Shown here in pieces: positions 26,334-35,229 of a stretch of 64,000 bases of DNA. The stretch is from Bacillus dicomae (lineage in GTDB: Bacteria > Bacillota > Bacilli > Bacillales > Bacillaceae_G): positions 62,001 to 126,000 of the forward strand of contig NZ_VHIV01000010.1 of NCBI RefSeq assembly GCF_006494425.1, in the 5' to 3' direction. The translations under genes and the position numbers were made by a program. The notes beneath the pieces were generated by a model. It was not told the DNA's origin. It did not search any database and saw only the letters and a list, made by a program, of their open reading frames with translations. Numbering within the stretch: position 1 is the first letter of the stretch; every line of letters begins with the position of its first letter.

Positions 26334-27902
26334 TTATTTTGATTTACTAGCCTTCTGAAATAAGAAAGCAGTTTTATCTTCTTCTTTTACAATGCCCTGT
26401 TTTAAGGCTAATTCCCCTGCAACTTTCGGCGCTAGCCATAGCATTGGGAACAACAGAATTGATACTGGGACAGCTGTTACTACAATGAATGATTGCAATG
26501 CATTAATGCTTCCTTCACCCATGTATAAAAGAATCGCTGCAACTGTTCCCATAATAAGAGACCAAAAAACTCGCAAACTAATTCTAGGATCTCCATCTCC
26601 AGTCACTGCCATTGAAATCGAATAAGCCATTGAATCTCCTGTTGTCACTACAAATAAAATTGTTAATAAAAGAAATGCAGGTCCAATAATATGAGAAAGT
26701 GGCAGTTGCTCTGTAATTGCAATCATAGCTGCCGGCATACCAGATTCACTTAGTGCGCTTGAGATAGAACCAGGCTTCATTAATTCATAAAACACACCTG
26801 ATCCTCCTAGAATCGTAAACCAAAACGTTGTAATAATAGGTGCAATAATTCCAATTGCAACGATGATTTCTCGAATCGTTCTTCCTCTTGAAATACGGCT
26901 CACTAAAATTGCCATCATCGGTCCATATCCAATAAACCATCCCCAGAAAAAGATTGTCCACGATCCTAACCAACCTGTATCACCACGATATGTGCTCATT
27001 GGAATAAATTCATGTATATAAAATCCAAACGAAGAAACAAATGCATCAATAATAAATCCACCTGGTCCAAACAGTAATACAAATACCATTAATAGAACTG
27101 CTAATCTAACATTTAAATTACTTATAATTTGAATCCCTTTATCAATTCCTGTTACCGCCGATATAGTAGAAACAGCTACTACACAAATAATAATGGCTAA
27201 TTGAGTAGTAAACACATCAGGAATGTCAAACAATGCTTGTAATCCGTAACTTGCTTGTAATCCTAAAAATCCAATTGGACCAATTGTCCCTGCAGCTACC
27301 GCAATAATAGCAAACACATCAATCATTGTTCCAAGCCAACTCTTTCGCAATTTCTCCCCAAAAATAGGATATAAAAGCGTTCGAGGTTTTAACGGCATAC
27401 CTTTATGATAATGTCCGTACATCATAACTACCGCACTTATTGTACCTAAAATTGTCCAAGCCAGAAAACCCCAGTGCATATAACTTTGTGCTAAAGCAGG
27501 CATGACCGCTTCTTTCGTTCCAGCAGATATACCTTCATGTATTGGTGGCACCGTCATCAAGTGGTACATCGGCTCTGCTGCTGCCCAAAAAACGCCACCT
27601 CCGGCAAGTAATGTCGACATAATAATAGCAAGCCACTTTGTCGTACCAATCTCAGGTTTTTCTAATCCCCCAAGTTTAACTCTTCCATATTTTGAGAACG
27701 CCATACACATTGCAACAATAAATGTACCAATTAATAAAACTTGCCAAAAGGCGCCAAAATATTTAATTGAAGCTGCAAAACTGCTATTAATAACTCCCTC
27801 TACGTAACTTTTATTTAAGAAAACCGCAATTACGAATAATAAAAGGGCGCCACCACTAATAAGAAATACAGGCCAATCCGTTTTTCGACTCTTCATCCTC
27901 AT
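26334..27902 (-). CDS. BCCT family transporter (betaine/carnitine/choline type)
   Basis: 522 residues, twelve helices. Recognised by WAAAEPMYHLMTVPP near residue 105 and by the family signature segment SWTIFFWGWFIGYGP near residue 310 followed by ISRGRTIREII. The usual last Trp of the W-x-W-W signature is Phe here (WGWF), so substrate preference may differ from the OpuD/BetP group. The family imports quaternary ammonium osmolytes with Na+ or H+. The N-terminus is basic and the C-terminal tail is charged. GGAGG is 8 nt before the first ATG. Confidence 0.88.
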   Translation of the reverse strand: MRMKSRKTDWPVFLISGGALLLFVIAVFLNKSYVEGVINSSFAASIKYFGAFWQVLLIGTFIVAMCMAFSKYGRVKLGGLEKPEIGTTKWLAIIMSTLLAGGGVFWAAAEPMYHLMTVPPIHEGISAGTKEAVMPALAQSYMHWGFLAWTILGTISAVVMMYGHYHKGMPLKPRTLLYPIFGEKLRKSWLGTMIDVFAIIAVAAGTIGPIGFLGLQASYGLQALFDIPDVFTTQLAIIICVVAVSTISAVTGIDKGIQIISNLNVRLAVLLMVFVLLFGPGGFIIDAFVSSFGFYIHEFIPMSTYRGDTGWLGSWTIFFWGWFIGYGPMMAILVSRISRGRTIREIIVAIGIIAPIITTFWFTILGGSGVFYELMKPGSISSALSESGMPAAMIAITEQLPLSHIIGPAFLLLTILFVVTTGDSMAYSISMAVTGDGDPRISLRVFWSLIMGTVAAILLYMGEGSINALQSFIVVTAVPVSILLFPMLWLAPKVAGELALKQGIVKEEDKTAFLFQKASKSK

Positions 27903-28265
27903 TTACACTTCCTCCTTCCTCAGCAATCTAAAAAAACAACTTTATTATGTTTTACCGTTTACAGCCAAAACACAATGATTATATAAGCATAATAATTTAT
28001 CTATTTTCCACACACTTATGTTGTCCCTAAAAATATGCTAAATCCCTTATTTAAAAGAAAATTTCTATTCCTCTTACATAAAAAAGCAAAACAAAAGACC
28101 TTATATTTCTATAAGGTCTTCGAAACAGAAATTTGATTATAACATAAGGAACTCCTTGGTTCAAAAAACTCCTTCCAAAAATAACCGAGGGTAAAGGCTT
28201 CCATTTGCTACGTAACAGTAATTTAAAAAAATTATATTTTTACAGAAAATGCCCTATACTACAAA
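27903..28265. other. Intergenic region with minus-strand terminator
   Basis: 363 bp. AGACCTTATA-tttc-TATAAGGTCT at 28096-28119, followed on the minus strand by TTTTGTTTTGC and a T-run, is the likely terminator of nos, about 150 bp after its stop. The rest holds no clear gene or repeat. Confidence 0.55.
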
Positions 28266-29336
28266 CTATTTATGAAAAAAATTCGGCTTCAAAATTTCAT
28301 TCGGATACGGTTTATGATAAATATGAGTGGTAGCTGGAGATAACGGCGGAATGAGCCACACCCAATTGCCCGTTACAACACGACCACAAGCAGCCTCTTG
28401 CTTCTCAAATTGCTGAAATTGTTGTGCAGCAGTATGATGGTCAACAATACTAACCCCTTGTTTTTTAAAGGAATGTAAAACAGCTACGTTTAATTCAACT
28501 AACGCCTTATCTTTCCATAACGTACCGTTTCTCGATGTATCTAGATTCATCATCTCCGCAACTGCAGGAAGTAAGTTATAACGATCATAATCCGCTAAGT
28601 TACGCGCACCAATCTCTGTTCCCATGTACCATCCATTAAACGGAGCTGCTGTATAAGAAATACCTCCTATTTCTAAGCGCATATCTGAAATCATTGGCAC
28701 TCCATACCATTTTGCTCCAAGCGACGAAATCGGATATTCTGGGTGCTCAATTTGTACTTCTTTTACTTCTTCTTTCGGAATTCCTTTATATATAGGTGCC
28801 TTCCCATCTATGGAAAATACAAGTGGCAATACATCAAAATTCGTGCCTTCTCCTTGCCAGCCAAGTTCCTGACAAAAATCCGTAAACGCAGTGGAATGAG
28901 AGTCACCAATCACTCCCATTTCTGTTTTATATCCTGCATATCGAATTAATTGGTGATTATAAATTCGTATATTATTTTCTTCACCTTGATATTGCTTAAA
29001 AATTGTAATTGTCGGTTTCACTTTTCCATCGTTCGTTGCATATTTAATATGATGAATTAATGCATTATATACACCTTGTTCATCATTTACTTCACGTGCA
29101 TCTAATATGTGCATCTTACTCCAAAATAGTCTTCCGATACATCGATTACTATTGCGCCATGCCATTCTCGATCCATGAACAAGCTCTTCAAATGTATGCT
29201 CATACGTCCCCGTATTCTCTATCTCAGCTTGAATTTCTTTCATGCGCTCTTCTATGAATTGTTCTTTGTTAAGCTCTTTATAGCAAAGCTTAATAAAATG
29301 ACTCGCTTCCTCTATTAATTGTTTCGTTTTACTCAT
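28266..29336 (-). CDS. nos: Bacterial nitric oxide synthase, oxygenase domain
   Basis: 356 residues, the length of bacterial NOS, lacking a reductase domain. The heme-thiolate ligand is Cys66 in WRNSNRCIGRLFW. The arginine-binding region is seen in GWYMGTEIGARNLAD with the conserved Glu, and the pterin-side Trp in NWVWLIPPLSP. It makes NO from arginine with a borrowed flavodoxin-type reductase; in B. anthracis and B. subtilis it protects against oxidative stress and antibiotics. It is divergent from the sod gene, a fitting neighbour. GAAGGAG precedes the ATG. Confidence 0.95.
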   Translation of the reverse strand: MSKTKQLIEEASHFIKLCYKELNKEQFIEERMKEIQAEIENTGTYEHTFEELVHGSRMAWRNSNRCIGRLFWSKMHILDAREVNDEQGVYNALIHHIKYATNDGKVKPTITIFKQYQGEENNIRIYNHQLIRYAGYKTEMGVIGDSHSTAFTDFCQELGWQGEGTNFDVLPLVFSIDGKAPIYKGIPKEEVKEVQIEHPEYPISSLGAKWYGVPMISDMRLEIGGISYTAAPFNGWYMGTEIGARNLADYDRYNLLPAVAEMMNLDTSRNGTLWKDKALVELNVAVLHSFKKQGVSIVDHHTAAQQFQQFEKQEAACGRVVTGNWVWLIPPLSPATTHIYHKPYPNEILKPNFFHK

Positions 29337-29465
29337 AAACGATCTCCTTCTATTTCAACAAAACGTTACTACTTTACAGTATAAGCAAAAAGGATAGTAG
29401 TCACAAATGAAAGTGAAAGTGTTACTTTTATTGTAATATTTTTCAGAAAATTAAAGAGATTACTA

Positions 29466-29494
29466 TTGACTTGTATAAAAAATAGGTGTATTTT
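29466..29494 (+). promoter_or_regulatory. Promoter of sodA
   Basis: TTGACT (29466-29471), 17-bp spacer, TATTTT (29489-29494). An AGGTAA...TTACCT hairpin lies at about 29501-29519 near the mRNA start. Confidence 0.55.
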
Positions 29495-29552
29495 TGACTC
29501 AGGTAAATTATTTTTACCTAAACCAACTTTTAGAAGGAAAGGAGGGAATATC

Positions 29553-30179
29553 ATGTCTTCATTTCAATTGCCAAAGCTTTCATATGACTATGATGAACTA
29601 GAGCCATATATCGATAGCAATACACTTTCTATTCATCATGGAAAGCACCATGCGACATATGTAAATAATTTGAATGCCGCATTAGAAAACTATTCGGAAT
29701 TACATAATAAATCTTTAGAAGAGTTACTATGTAATTTAGAAACTTTACCGAAGGAAATTGTTACAGCTGTCAGAAATAACGGTGGTGGACATTATTGTCA
29801 TAGTCTTTTTTGGGAAGTAATGAGCCCACGGGGTGGCGGCGAGCCTAATGGAGACGTTGCAAAAGTAATTGATTATTATTTCAATACCTTTGACAACTTA
29901 AAAGATCAACTGTCTAAAGCAGCAATTAGCCGTTTTGGAAGTGGTTATGGATGGCTTGTCCTTGATGGTGAAGAACTTACTGTAATGAGTACACCTAATC
30001 AAGATACACCGTTGCAAGAAGGTAAGATTCCATTACTCGTCATCGATGTATGGGAACATGCCTATTATTTAAAATATCAAAATCGGCGCCCAGAATTTGT
30101 TACCAACTGGTGGCATACAGTGAACTGGGACCGGGTAAATGAAAAGTATTTACAAGCAATTCAATCACAAAAACATTAG
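29553..30179 (+). CDS. sodA: Superoxide dismutase (Mn/Fe family)
   Basis: 208 residues from the ATG at 29553, which has AAAGGAGGG at good spacing; an upstream in-frame ATG (29466) would start inside the promoter. Metal ligands can be placed: first His of IHHGKHHATYV (residue 28), His of YCHSLFWEV, and Asp/His of DVWEHAYYL. The motif GGGHYCHSLFW replaces the common GGHANHSLFW. The protein converts superoxide to peroxide and oxygen in the cytosol. The B. cereus group carries several sod genes, so this is one of a set. Confidence 0.92.
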   Translation: MSSFQLPKLSYDYDELEPYIDSNTLSIHHGKHHATYVNNLNAALENYSELHNKSLEELLCNLETLPKEIVTAVRNNGGGHYCHSLFWEVMSPRGGGEPNGDVAKVIDYYFNTFDNLKDQLSKAAISRFGSGYGWLVLDGEELTVMSTPNQDTPLQEGKIPLLVIDVWEHAYYLKYQNRRPEFVTNWWHTVNWDRVNEKYLQAIQSQKH

Positions 30180-30237
30180 TCGTGCGTATAAGGTAAGTTT
30201 GGTAATGTAAAATTAGTATTGTCGAAATCCTCCAGAA

Positions 30238-30265
30238 TCCCCCGGATTGCCACCGGGGGATTTAT
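30238..30265 (+). terminator. Terminator after sodA
   Basis: TCCCCCGG-attgcca-CCGGGGGA GC-rich stem followed by TTTATG; convergent with the epimerase gene. Confidence 0.7.
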
Positions 30266-30267
30266 GA

Positions 30268-31155
30268 TTATTTCATTGCATGTGTGTAATAATGTAATAC
30301 TTTTTCTATTTCTATTTTCAACTCTCGAAACGGGAACCCTAATTCATTAGCTTTTCCATTATGTAATGTACAATTAATCAATTCATTGTAAGGTGCTCCA
30401 TTATCCCCTACTTTTTGAACAAGTGCTTTTATTCCCGTATTCTCTTCTATGAAATGAATAATTTCTCGAGTAGAAACTACCCCGTTGCTACAAGCATTAA
30501 TTGGCCCTTCTATGTCTTTCATCCCGCACCAAGCTAAAAACTGTCCTGCTTCTTCTTCATGTATAAATGATAACTTTCCATCTAGATGATCCACAGCGAT
30601 AGATTCTTGCTTTACAATATGTTCAACGTAAAATTGTAACCTTTTCGTATAATCATTTTCTCCAATAACAACTGGAAAACGCACTGCAACAACTGGGAAT
30701 GTTGCTTGTTGAAATACAACTGCTTCAGCTACTCTCTTTCCCTCACCATAATTGAAGTCATTTCTATCTCCATACGCGATTGCATACCCGTACGGATTGA
30801 AGTCCTCTTCTAATAGGTTTAGTGCAGGTTCATAGATGGCCATTGAAGATGTCATAATATACTTCTTCGTTTTCCCTTTCAAAACTTCACATACTATCTT
30901 CGCAGCATTCGAGCTATAGCATAAATTATCGTATACGATATCATAACTTTTTCCTTCTAGACAATTTGCTAGTTGTTGTTCATCTTCTCTATCTACAGTA
31001 AGTCTTTTTACTGCACTTCCAAAAGGATCTTCCGTAATTCCTCTCGTCGCAATCGTTACATCGTACCCCTCTTGCAAAAGCGCTTCTACTAAATGTTTAC
31101 CGAAAAATCTTGTTCCTCCTAGCACCAATACTTTTTTCAACTGCATCATCCCCAT
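30268..31155 (-). CDS. NAD-dependent epimerase/dehydratase family protein
   Basis: 295 residues, extended SDR fold. The N-terminal dinucleotide-binding motif is VLVLGGTRFFGKHLVEALL, the GGTRFxG version found in the isoflavone-reductase/CSP41-like branch. A YGD/YxxxK-type active-site region may be SYGDRNDFNYGEGKRVAEA. The sugar or other substrate is unknown. Several ATGs lie close together at the start (ATG GGG ATG ATG) with no good ribosome site, so the exact start is uncertain; MQLKKVLVLGG is the likely core start. Confidence 0.8.
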   Translation of the reverse strand: MGMMQLKKVLVLGGTRFFGKHLVEALLQEGYDVTIATRGITEDPFGSAVKRLTVDREDEQQLANCLEGKSYDIVYDNLCYSSNAAKIVCEVLKGKTKKYIMTSSMAIYEPALNLLEEDFNPYGYAIAYGDRNDFNYGEGKRVAEAVVFQQATFPVVAVRFPVVIGENDYTKRLQFYVEHIVKQESIAVDHLDGKLSFIHEEEAGQFLAWCGMKDIEGPINACSNGVVSTREIIHFIEENTGIKALVQKVGDNGAPYNELINCTLHNGKANELGFPFRELKIEIEKVLHYYTHAMK

Positions 31156-31204
31156 TTTAGTAAATTGTAAAATACTACCTCTCTATTATAAGTGCTAACA
31201 TATA

Positions 31205-31240
31205 AAAAGCATGGAATTCGTTTAACGATTCCATGCTTTT
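31205..31240 (-). terminator. Terminator after the AmiS/UreI gene
   Basis: AAAAGCATGGAAT ... ATTCCATGCTTTT, 13-bp stem. Confidence 0.8.
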
Positions 31241-31253
31241 CTACAGAAAAATA

Positions 31254-31844
31254 TTAACGTACTCGATATTTATAAATACAATAACAGAAGTATAAAATAG
31301 AAATTACAGATACATAAACCCATAGTTCATATACGAATCCCTCTCCCCATACTCCCATAAAATAAAAGAGTGAAGGTAACGTCAATGTTACCCATGATTG
31401 TACGAAGGCAATCCTTCCAAGATATTCATTGATATTCTTTTTTTGTGTATTTAATACAAAGAATAAATACCAAAGTAATGCCCACATAAACCACGTTAAC
31501 GCATTAACAACATCGTGGAATTGAACAAATGAAACAACCATATAGAATAAAGCAATAATTGCTACCCAAATACAAAACCATCCTAGACCGCTACTATCCA
31601 TTCCTTTTATAAAGGTAACACCTACATATAAATAGGTTAATCCAAATAAGAAAGTAGCTGCATATGAATACACTGTCCAATTGCTTTGGTCAGAAATCAT
31701 GATCAAATAGAACGGAATAATAATTTGTAGTGCACCCACAAATAAATTAAAAACACCCGCACTTTTCATCTCTGCTTTTCCTAATATAACAAGACTATTT
31801 AAAAATAAAGCTGCACCCGAAAGTAATAATCCTACATAACCCAT
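31254..31844 (-). CDS. AmiS/UreI family channel (urea/short amide)
   Basis: 196 residues with six or seven hydrophobic helices. Family features are the N-terminal MGYVGLLLSGAALFLNSL, the helix FLFGLTYLYVGVTF with Trp-rich neighbours, and TWFMWALLWYLFF. Members are proton-gated urea channels or amide transporters encoded beside urease or amidase genes. Neither enzyme is encoded in this window, so it stands alone. GAGGAT precedes the ATG. Confidence 0.85.
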   Translation of the reverse strand: MGYVGLLLSGAALFLNSLVILGKAEMKSAGVFNLFVGALQIIIPFYLIMISDQSNWTVYSYAATFLFGLTYLYVGVTFIKGMDSSGLGWFCIWVAIIALFYMVVSFVQFHDVVNALTWFMWALLWYLFFVLNTQKKNINEYLGRIAFVQSWVTLTLPSLFYFMGVWGEGFVYELWVYVSVISILYFCYCIYKYRVR

Positions 31845-32270
31845 ATATCCTCATGTGAAAACCTTATATTTTCACACTGTACCCTCCCTATCTTGTAAAA
31901 ATTATATTATTCCTTATTCTCCTTCTTACTGAGAACTACATACAAAGTTTTTTCGGAAATAAGTCAGACTTCCTACCTTAAAAAACAATAAAAAAATCCT
32001 TTTCATATATGTCATACAGTAACGTTTTCCATCAAAATGTATCACTCAATAAAAACGCTTTCAATAATGCGTAACTTAATCAAAAAGCTAATAGGATTAT
32101 TTGATTATAAACGCACTTTAACAATGATACAAGTATTGAAATATTATTCAATATTACATTTTTTATTTCTATAAACAATTAATAGAATAATGCATTTTCC
32201 CTATCTCATTCTATTAATAATCTGCATAGAATATTGTACAATCATATTAAATTAGAAAGGTTTAATATTT
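31845..32270. other. Long AT-rich intergenic region
   Basis: About 425 bp between the AmiS/UreI gene and the small ORF at 32271. ATAAAAACGCTTTCA at 32046-32060 is a near match to the cre consensus (one mismatch). No other clear signal. Confidence 0.4.
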
Positions 32271-32429
32271 ATGCCTCCTCATTATTCAAATCATTCTGTT
32301 ATTCATTCAACAGGTATATTAACAAGAGATCCTGCAACAATTTCGGCATTAATAAACATTGTAAAAAAACAGAATTCATTATGTACATACAATAAAAATA
32401 AAGTATCCTATAAAAGAATACTTTACTAA
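32271..32429 (+). CDS. Small hypothetical ORF (52 aa)
   Basis: Encodes MPPHYSNHSVIHSTG... DPATISALINIVKKQ ... ending RILY. GAAAGG lies 10 nt before the ATG. The N-terminal part looks protein-like (no long low-complexity runs), while the C-terminal 15 residues are lysine/asparagine-rich and run into the terminator hairpin of galE, so it may be a truncated remnant of a larger gene. No family recognised. Confidence 0.35.
   Translation: MPPHYSNHSVIHSTGILTRDPATISALINIVKKQNSLCTYNKNKVSYKRILY
32400..32426 (-). terminator. Terminator after galE
   Basis: AAAGTAT ... ATACTTT short stem followed on the minus strand by an ATTTTT run. It overlaps the end of the small ORF on the other strand. Confidence 0.55.
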
Positions 32430-32434
32430 CTCCC

Positions 32435-33451
32435 CTAAATCATTTGGTAGCCATTTTTATTATTTACTTGCCATCTCCAAGAATCTGCACACATCTCTTC
32501 TAACCCATATTCTGCTTCCCATCCTAATTCTTTTTTTGCCTTAGATACATCGGCAAAACATATTGCTACATCACCAGGACGACGCCCTATCACTTTATAA
32601 GGTATTTTTTTACCCGAAACCTTCTCAAAAGCCTTTACCATCTCCAATACACTATACCCTTTACCTGTGCCGAGATTATATGCCTCAATTCCGTTTGTCT
32701 CAAGTACCTTCTCAAGTGCCTTTACATGTCCTTTTGCAAGGTCAACAACGTGAATATAATCCCGGACACCTGTCCCATCTTTTGTTGGATAATCGTTTCC
32801 GAATATATTTAACTCCTTTAACTTACCTACCGCTACTTGCGTTACATATGGCATTAAATTATTCGGAATCCCATGTGGATCTTCTCCAATACGACCACTT
32901 TTATGCGCTCCAAATGGATTAAAATAACGCAGTAACGCAATACTCCATTCATTATCAGCCTTTGCTACATCACGCATCATTTGCTCAATCATTAATTTTG
33001 TTTGTCCATATGGATTTGTCACACTCAGCGGAAATTCTTCTGTAATTGGTGATGTTTTGGGAATCCCATATACAGTTGCAGATGAACTAAAAATAAATTT
33101 TTTAACATTATGTTTCTGCATCACATCACATAGTATGATTGTACTTATTATATTATTATAATAATATGTAAGAGGAATTTCAGTCGATTCCCCCACTGCT
33201 TTAAATCCAGCAAAATGTATAACTGCTTCAATATTATTTCCCAAAAAAATCTCATTCATTTTTTCACGATTTAAAACACTTTCTTTATAAAATTCAAATT
33301 GTTTTCCTGTTATTTCTTTTACTCGGTTTAAAGACTCGATTGAACTATTTGAAAGATTATCTACGACTATAATTTTATAATTATTATTTAATAATTCTAT
33401 ACACGTATGACTACCAATATATCCTGCTCCACCCGTTATAAGTATCGCCAT
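32435..33451 (-). CDS. galE: UDP-glucose 4-epimerase GalE
   Basis: 338 residues, the usual GalE length. NAD-binding GGAGYIGSH at residues 7-15; the catalytic Ser/Tyr/Lys are seen in FSSSATVYG and NPYGQTK; the sugar-binding part includes RYFNPFGAH and GTGKGYSVLEM. It interconverts UDP-glucose and UDP-galactose (some Bacillus forms also the N-acetyl sugars) for surface polysaccharide synthesis. GGGGGA lies 8 nt before the ATG. It is a single gene, in keeping with scattered glycan genes here. Confidence 0.95.
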   Translation of the reverse strand: MAILITGGAGYIGSHTCIELLNNNYKIIVVDNLSNSSIESLNRVKEITGKQFEFYKESVLNREKMNEIFLGNNIEAVIHFAGFKAVGESTEIPLTYYYNNIISTIILCDVMQKHNVKKFIFSSSATVYGIPKTSPITEEFPLSVTNPYGQTKLMIEQMMRDVAKADNEWSIALLRYFNPFGAHKSGRIGEDPHGIPNNLMPYVTQVAVGKLKELNIFGNDYPTKDGTGVRDYIHVVDLAKGHVKALEKVLETNGIEAYNLGTGKGYSVLEMVKAFEKVSGKKIPYKVIGRRPGDVAICFADVSKAKKELGWEAEYGLEEMCADSWRWQVNNKNGYQMI

Positions 33452-33672
33452 ATATATAGTCCCCCACTAATTATTAATTATAAAATTTTATACCTCAATA
33501 CACATCTATCCTACCACAAAAAGACTGATAATTCTAAAAACATTTTCGATTATTTTTTATATAAAAAAGAGCCACATAACGTTTAAGTTATGCAACTCTT
33601 CAACATACATATGTGTCTATAGCTTTTTTTATTAATCAAGAAATATAAAATTCACTCAGAAGTTGCATATTA

Positions 33673-34320
33673 TTAAATTACGTAACAATATACACTTAAA
33701 AAGTGGGCAAGACTTCCCAATAACACAAAAACATGAAAAATTTCATGATGCCCCATATATTTAAACTCTAACCATTTTGGCTTTGTTCCATAAATAAATC
33801 CACCAATTGTATAAAGAATACCTCCAAGCACTAGGAGTACCATGCCTCCTGTACTTAAGTTAGCTGCTAACGGTGCAAAGAATAGAACAATTAACCAGCC
33901 CATTGTAATATAAATTGCTGTTGATAACCATCTCGGGCAACTAAACCAAAACATTTTAAACACAATACCACAAATGGCAGTTGCATAAACTAAACAAAAT
34001 AATAATAAACCGCTCGCAGAATGCAATGTAATTAAACAAAATGGTGCATATGTACCTGCAATCAATATAAAAATCATAGAATGATCAAGCTTTCTAAAGA
34101 AGTAAATAACACGTTCACTGGCTACAACGCTATGATATACAGCTGAAGCTGTATACAGAACCATCATTCCAATGCCAAACAAAATAACAGCTGTAATTGA
34201 CGCAAAAGATGGCATCTTAACAGAAACTTTTACAATCATAGCTAATAATGCAATAAATGATAATACAGCTCCTCCCAAGTGGGTAAAAGCATTAACCGGT
34301 TCTCTTATATACGCATTCAT
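33673..34320 (-). CDS. trhA: TrhA / hemolysin III family membrane protein (PAQR-like)
   Basis: 215 residues, seven helices. Family marks: EPVNAFTHLGGAVLSF at the start with the conserved His, YTASAVYHSV with SxxxH, DHSMIFILIAGTYAPFCL, and the last His pair in GHHEIFHVFVLLGSLAHF, which together would bind a metal ion. Members help to keep membrane fluidity balanced; the old name hemolysin III is probably misleading. AAGGGGTG precedes the ATG. A perfect 19-bp inverted repeat lies 13-55 bp upstream of the start. Confidence 0.88.
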   Translation of the reverse strand: MNAYIREPVNAFTHLGGAVLSFIALLAMIVKVSVKMPSFASITAVILFGIGMMVLYTASAVYHSVVASERVIYFFRKLDHSMIFILIAGTYAPFCLITLHSASGLLLFCLVYATAICGIVFKMFWFSCPRWLSTAIYITMGWLIVLFFAPLAANLSTGGMVLLVLGGILYTIGGFIYGTKPKWLEFKYMGHHEIFHVFVLLGSLAHFLSVYCYVI

Positions 34321-34332
34321 ATAAACACCCCT

Positions 34333-34375
34333 TATATAATTACATGTAGTTTTGATAACTACATGTAATTATATA
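34333..34375. promoter_or_regulatory. Perfect 19-bp inverted repeat, probable operator
   Basis: TATATAATTACATGTAGTT-ttgat-AACTACATGTAATTATATA lies between divergent trhA and the DUF1836 gene. There is no T-run, and the position just before trhA rules out an ordinary terminator. Each arm also holds the small palindrome TACATGTA. Confidence 0.65.
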
Positions 34376-34484
34376 CACATTATTATTATAGGTCAACATT
34401 TACAATTCATTTGTTTCGTAATACCATATTTAGAGATAAACTAAACATAATGCTCCACTAAGTTATAAAAGTGAGGGGTTCTAC

Positions 34485-35045
34485 GTGGAAAATATAAATA
34501 AATTACTTGAAACATTACATTTAGAAAAAAATATTACGCTTGAGGATATTCCAAATGTCGACTTGTATGTGGACCAGGTTGTCCAACTATTTGAAAATAC
34601 TTATGCGGATACAACAAGAACCGATGACGAAAAAGTATTAACAAAAACAATGATTAACAATTATGCAAAAGGTAAATTGTTCATTCCAATCAAAAATAAA
34701 AAGTACTCAAAAGAGCATATGATTTTAATCAGCTTAATTTATCAATTAAAAGGAGCCCTTTCTATTAATGATATAAAAAGCTCCTTAGAAAATATAAATG
34801 AATCCTTATTAAATGATGAAAAGTTTGACTTAAATACACTATATAAAGATTATCTTGCTCTTACTAAAATCAATGTTGAGGAATTTACACAAGACGTAAG
34901 TAACCGTATTTCAAAAGTAAACGAAATCTCTTCCTTAGAAGATCCAAACTTAGAGAAATTTTTATTACTAACATCATTCGTAACGATGAGTAATATGTAT
35001 AGACGTTTAGCTGAGAAATTAATTGATGATTTAAAAGAGTCCTAA
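34485..35045 (+). CDS. DUF1836 domain protein, putative DNA-binding regulator
   Basis: 186 residues. The central part matches DUF1836: TKTMINNYAKGKLFIPIKNKKYSKEHMILIS (about residues 63-93), which resembles the helix-turn-helix and wing of MerR-like regulators, followed by helices. The start is GTG with GAGGGG 6 nt upstream. No membrane segment. The gene is divergent from trhA and shares with it the inverted repeat, so it may regulate trhA and itself; this is inference. Confidence 0.75.
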   Translation: MENINKLLETLHLEKNITLEDIPNVDLYVDQVVQLFENTYADTTRTDDEKVLTKTMINNYAKGKLFIPIKNKKYSKEHMILISLIYQLKGALSINDIKSSLENINESLLNDEKFDLNTLYKDYLALTKINVEEFTQDVSNRISKVNEISSLEDPNLEKFLLLTSFVTMSNMYRRLAEKLIDDLKES

Positions 35046-35089
35046 TAACACAAAACGCTACCTGTTTGTAGGTAGCGTTTTGTGTTATT
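35044..35089 (+). terminator. Terminator after the DUF1836 gene
   Basis: A perfect 20-bp stem (AATAACACAAAACGCTACCT and its complement) with a 6-nt loop GTTTGT, beginning in the stop codon. The T-run is broken but the stem is long. Confidence 0.75.
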
Positions 35090-35175
35090 AGGATGTATTG
35101 TTTTAAATATTATATTGTCTAAGTGTTCGTTCATCCTCATTTTCCCTCTTAGAATATTATTCTTTTAAAATAAAA

Positions 35176-35207
35176 AAGTACACCTTGCATACTGACAAAA
35201 TGTACTT
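35176..35207 (-). terminator. Terminator after the GT-C gene at 35230
   Basis: AAGTACA...TGTACTT with T-run TTTTTTATTTT on the minus strand. Confidence 0.6.
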
Positions 35208-35229
35208 CTCTTTAAAATTATCGTTTTTA

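Noticed and set aside
34333-34375. Inverted repeat read as a terminator
   Set aside because: It lies upstream of both divergent genes, has no T-run, and neither gene ends there.
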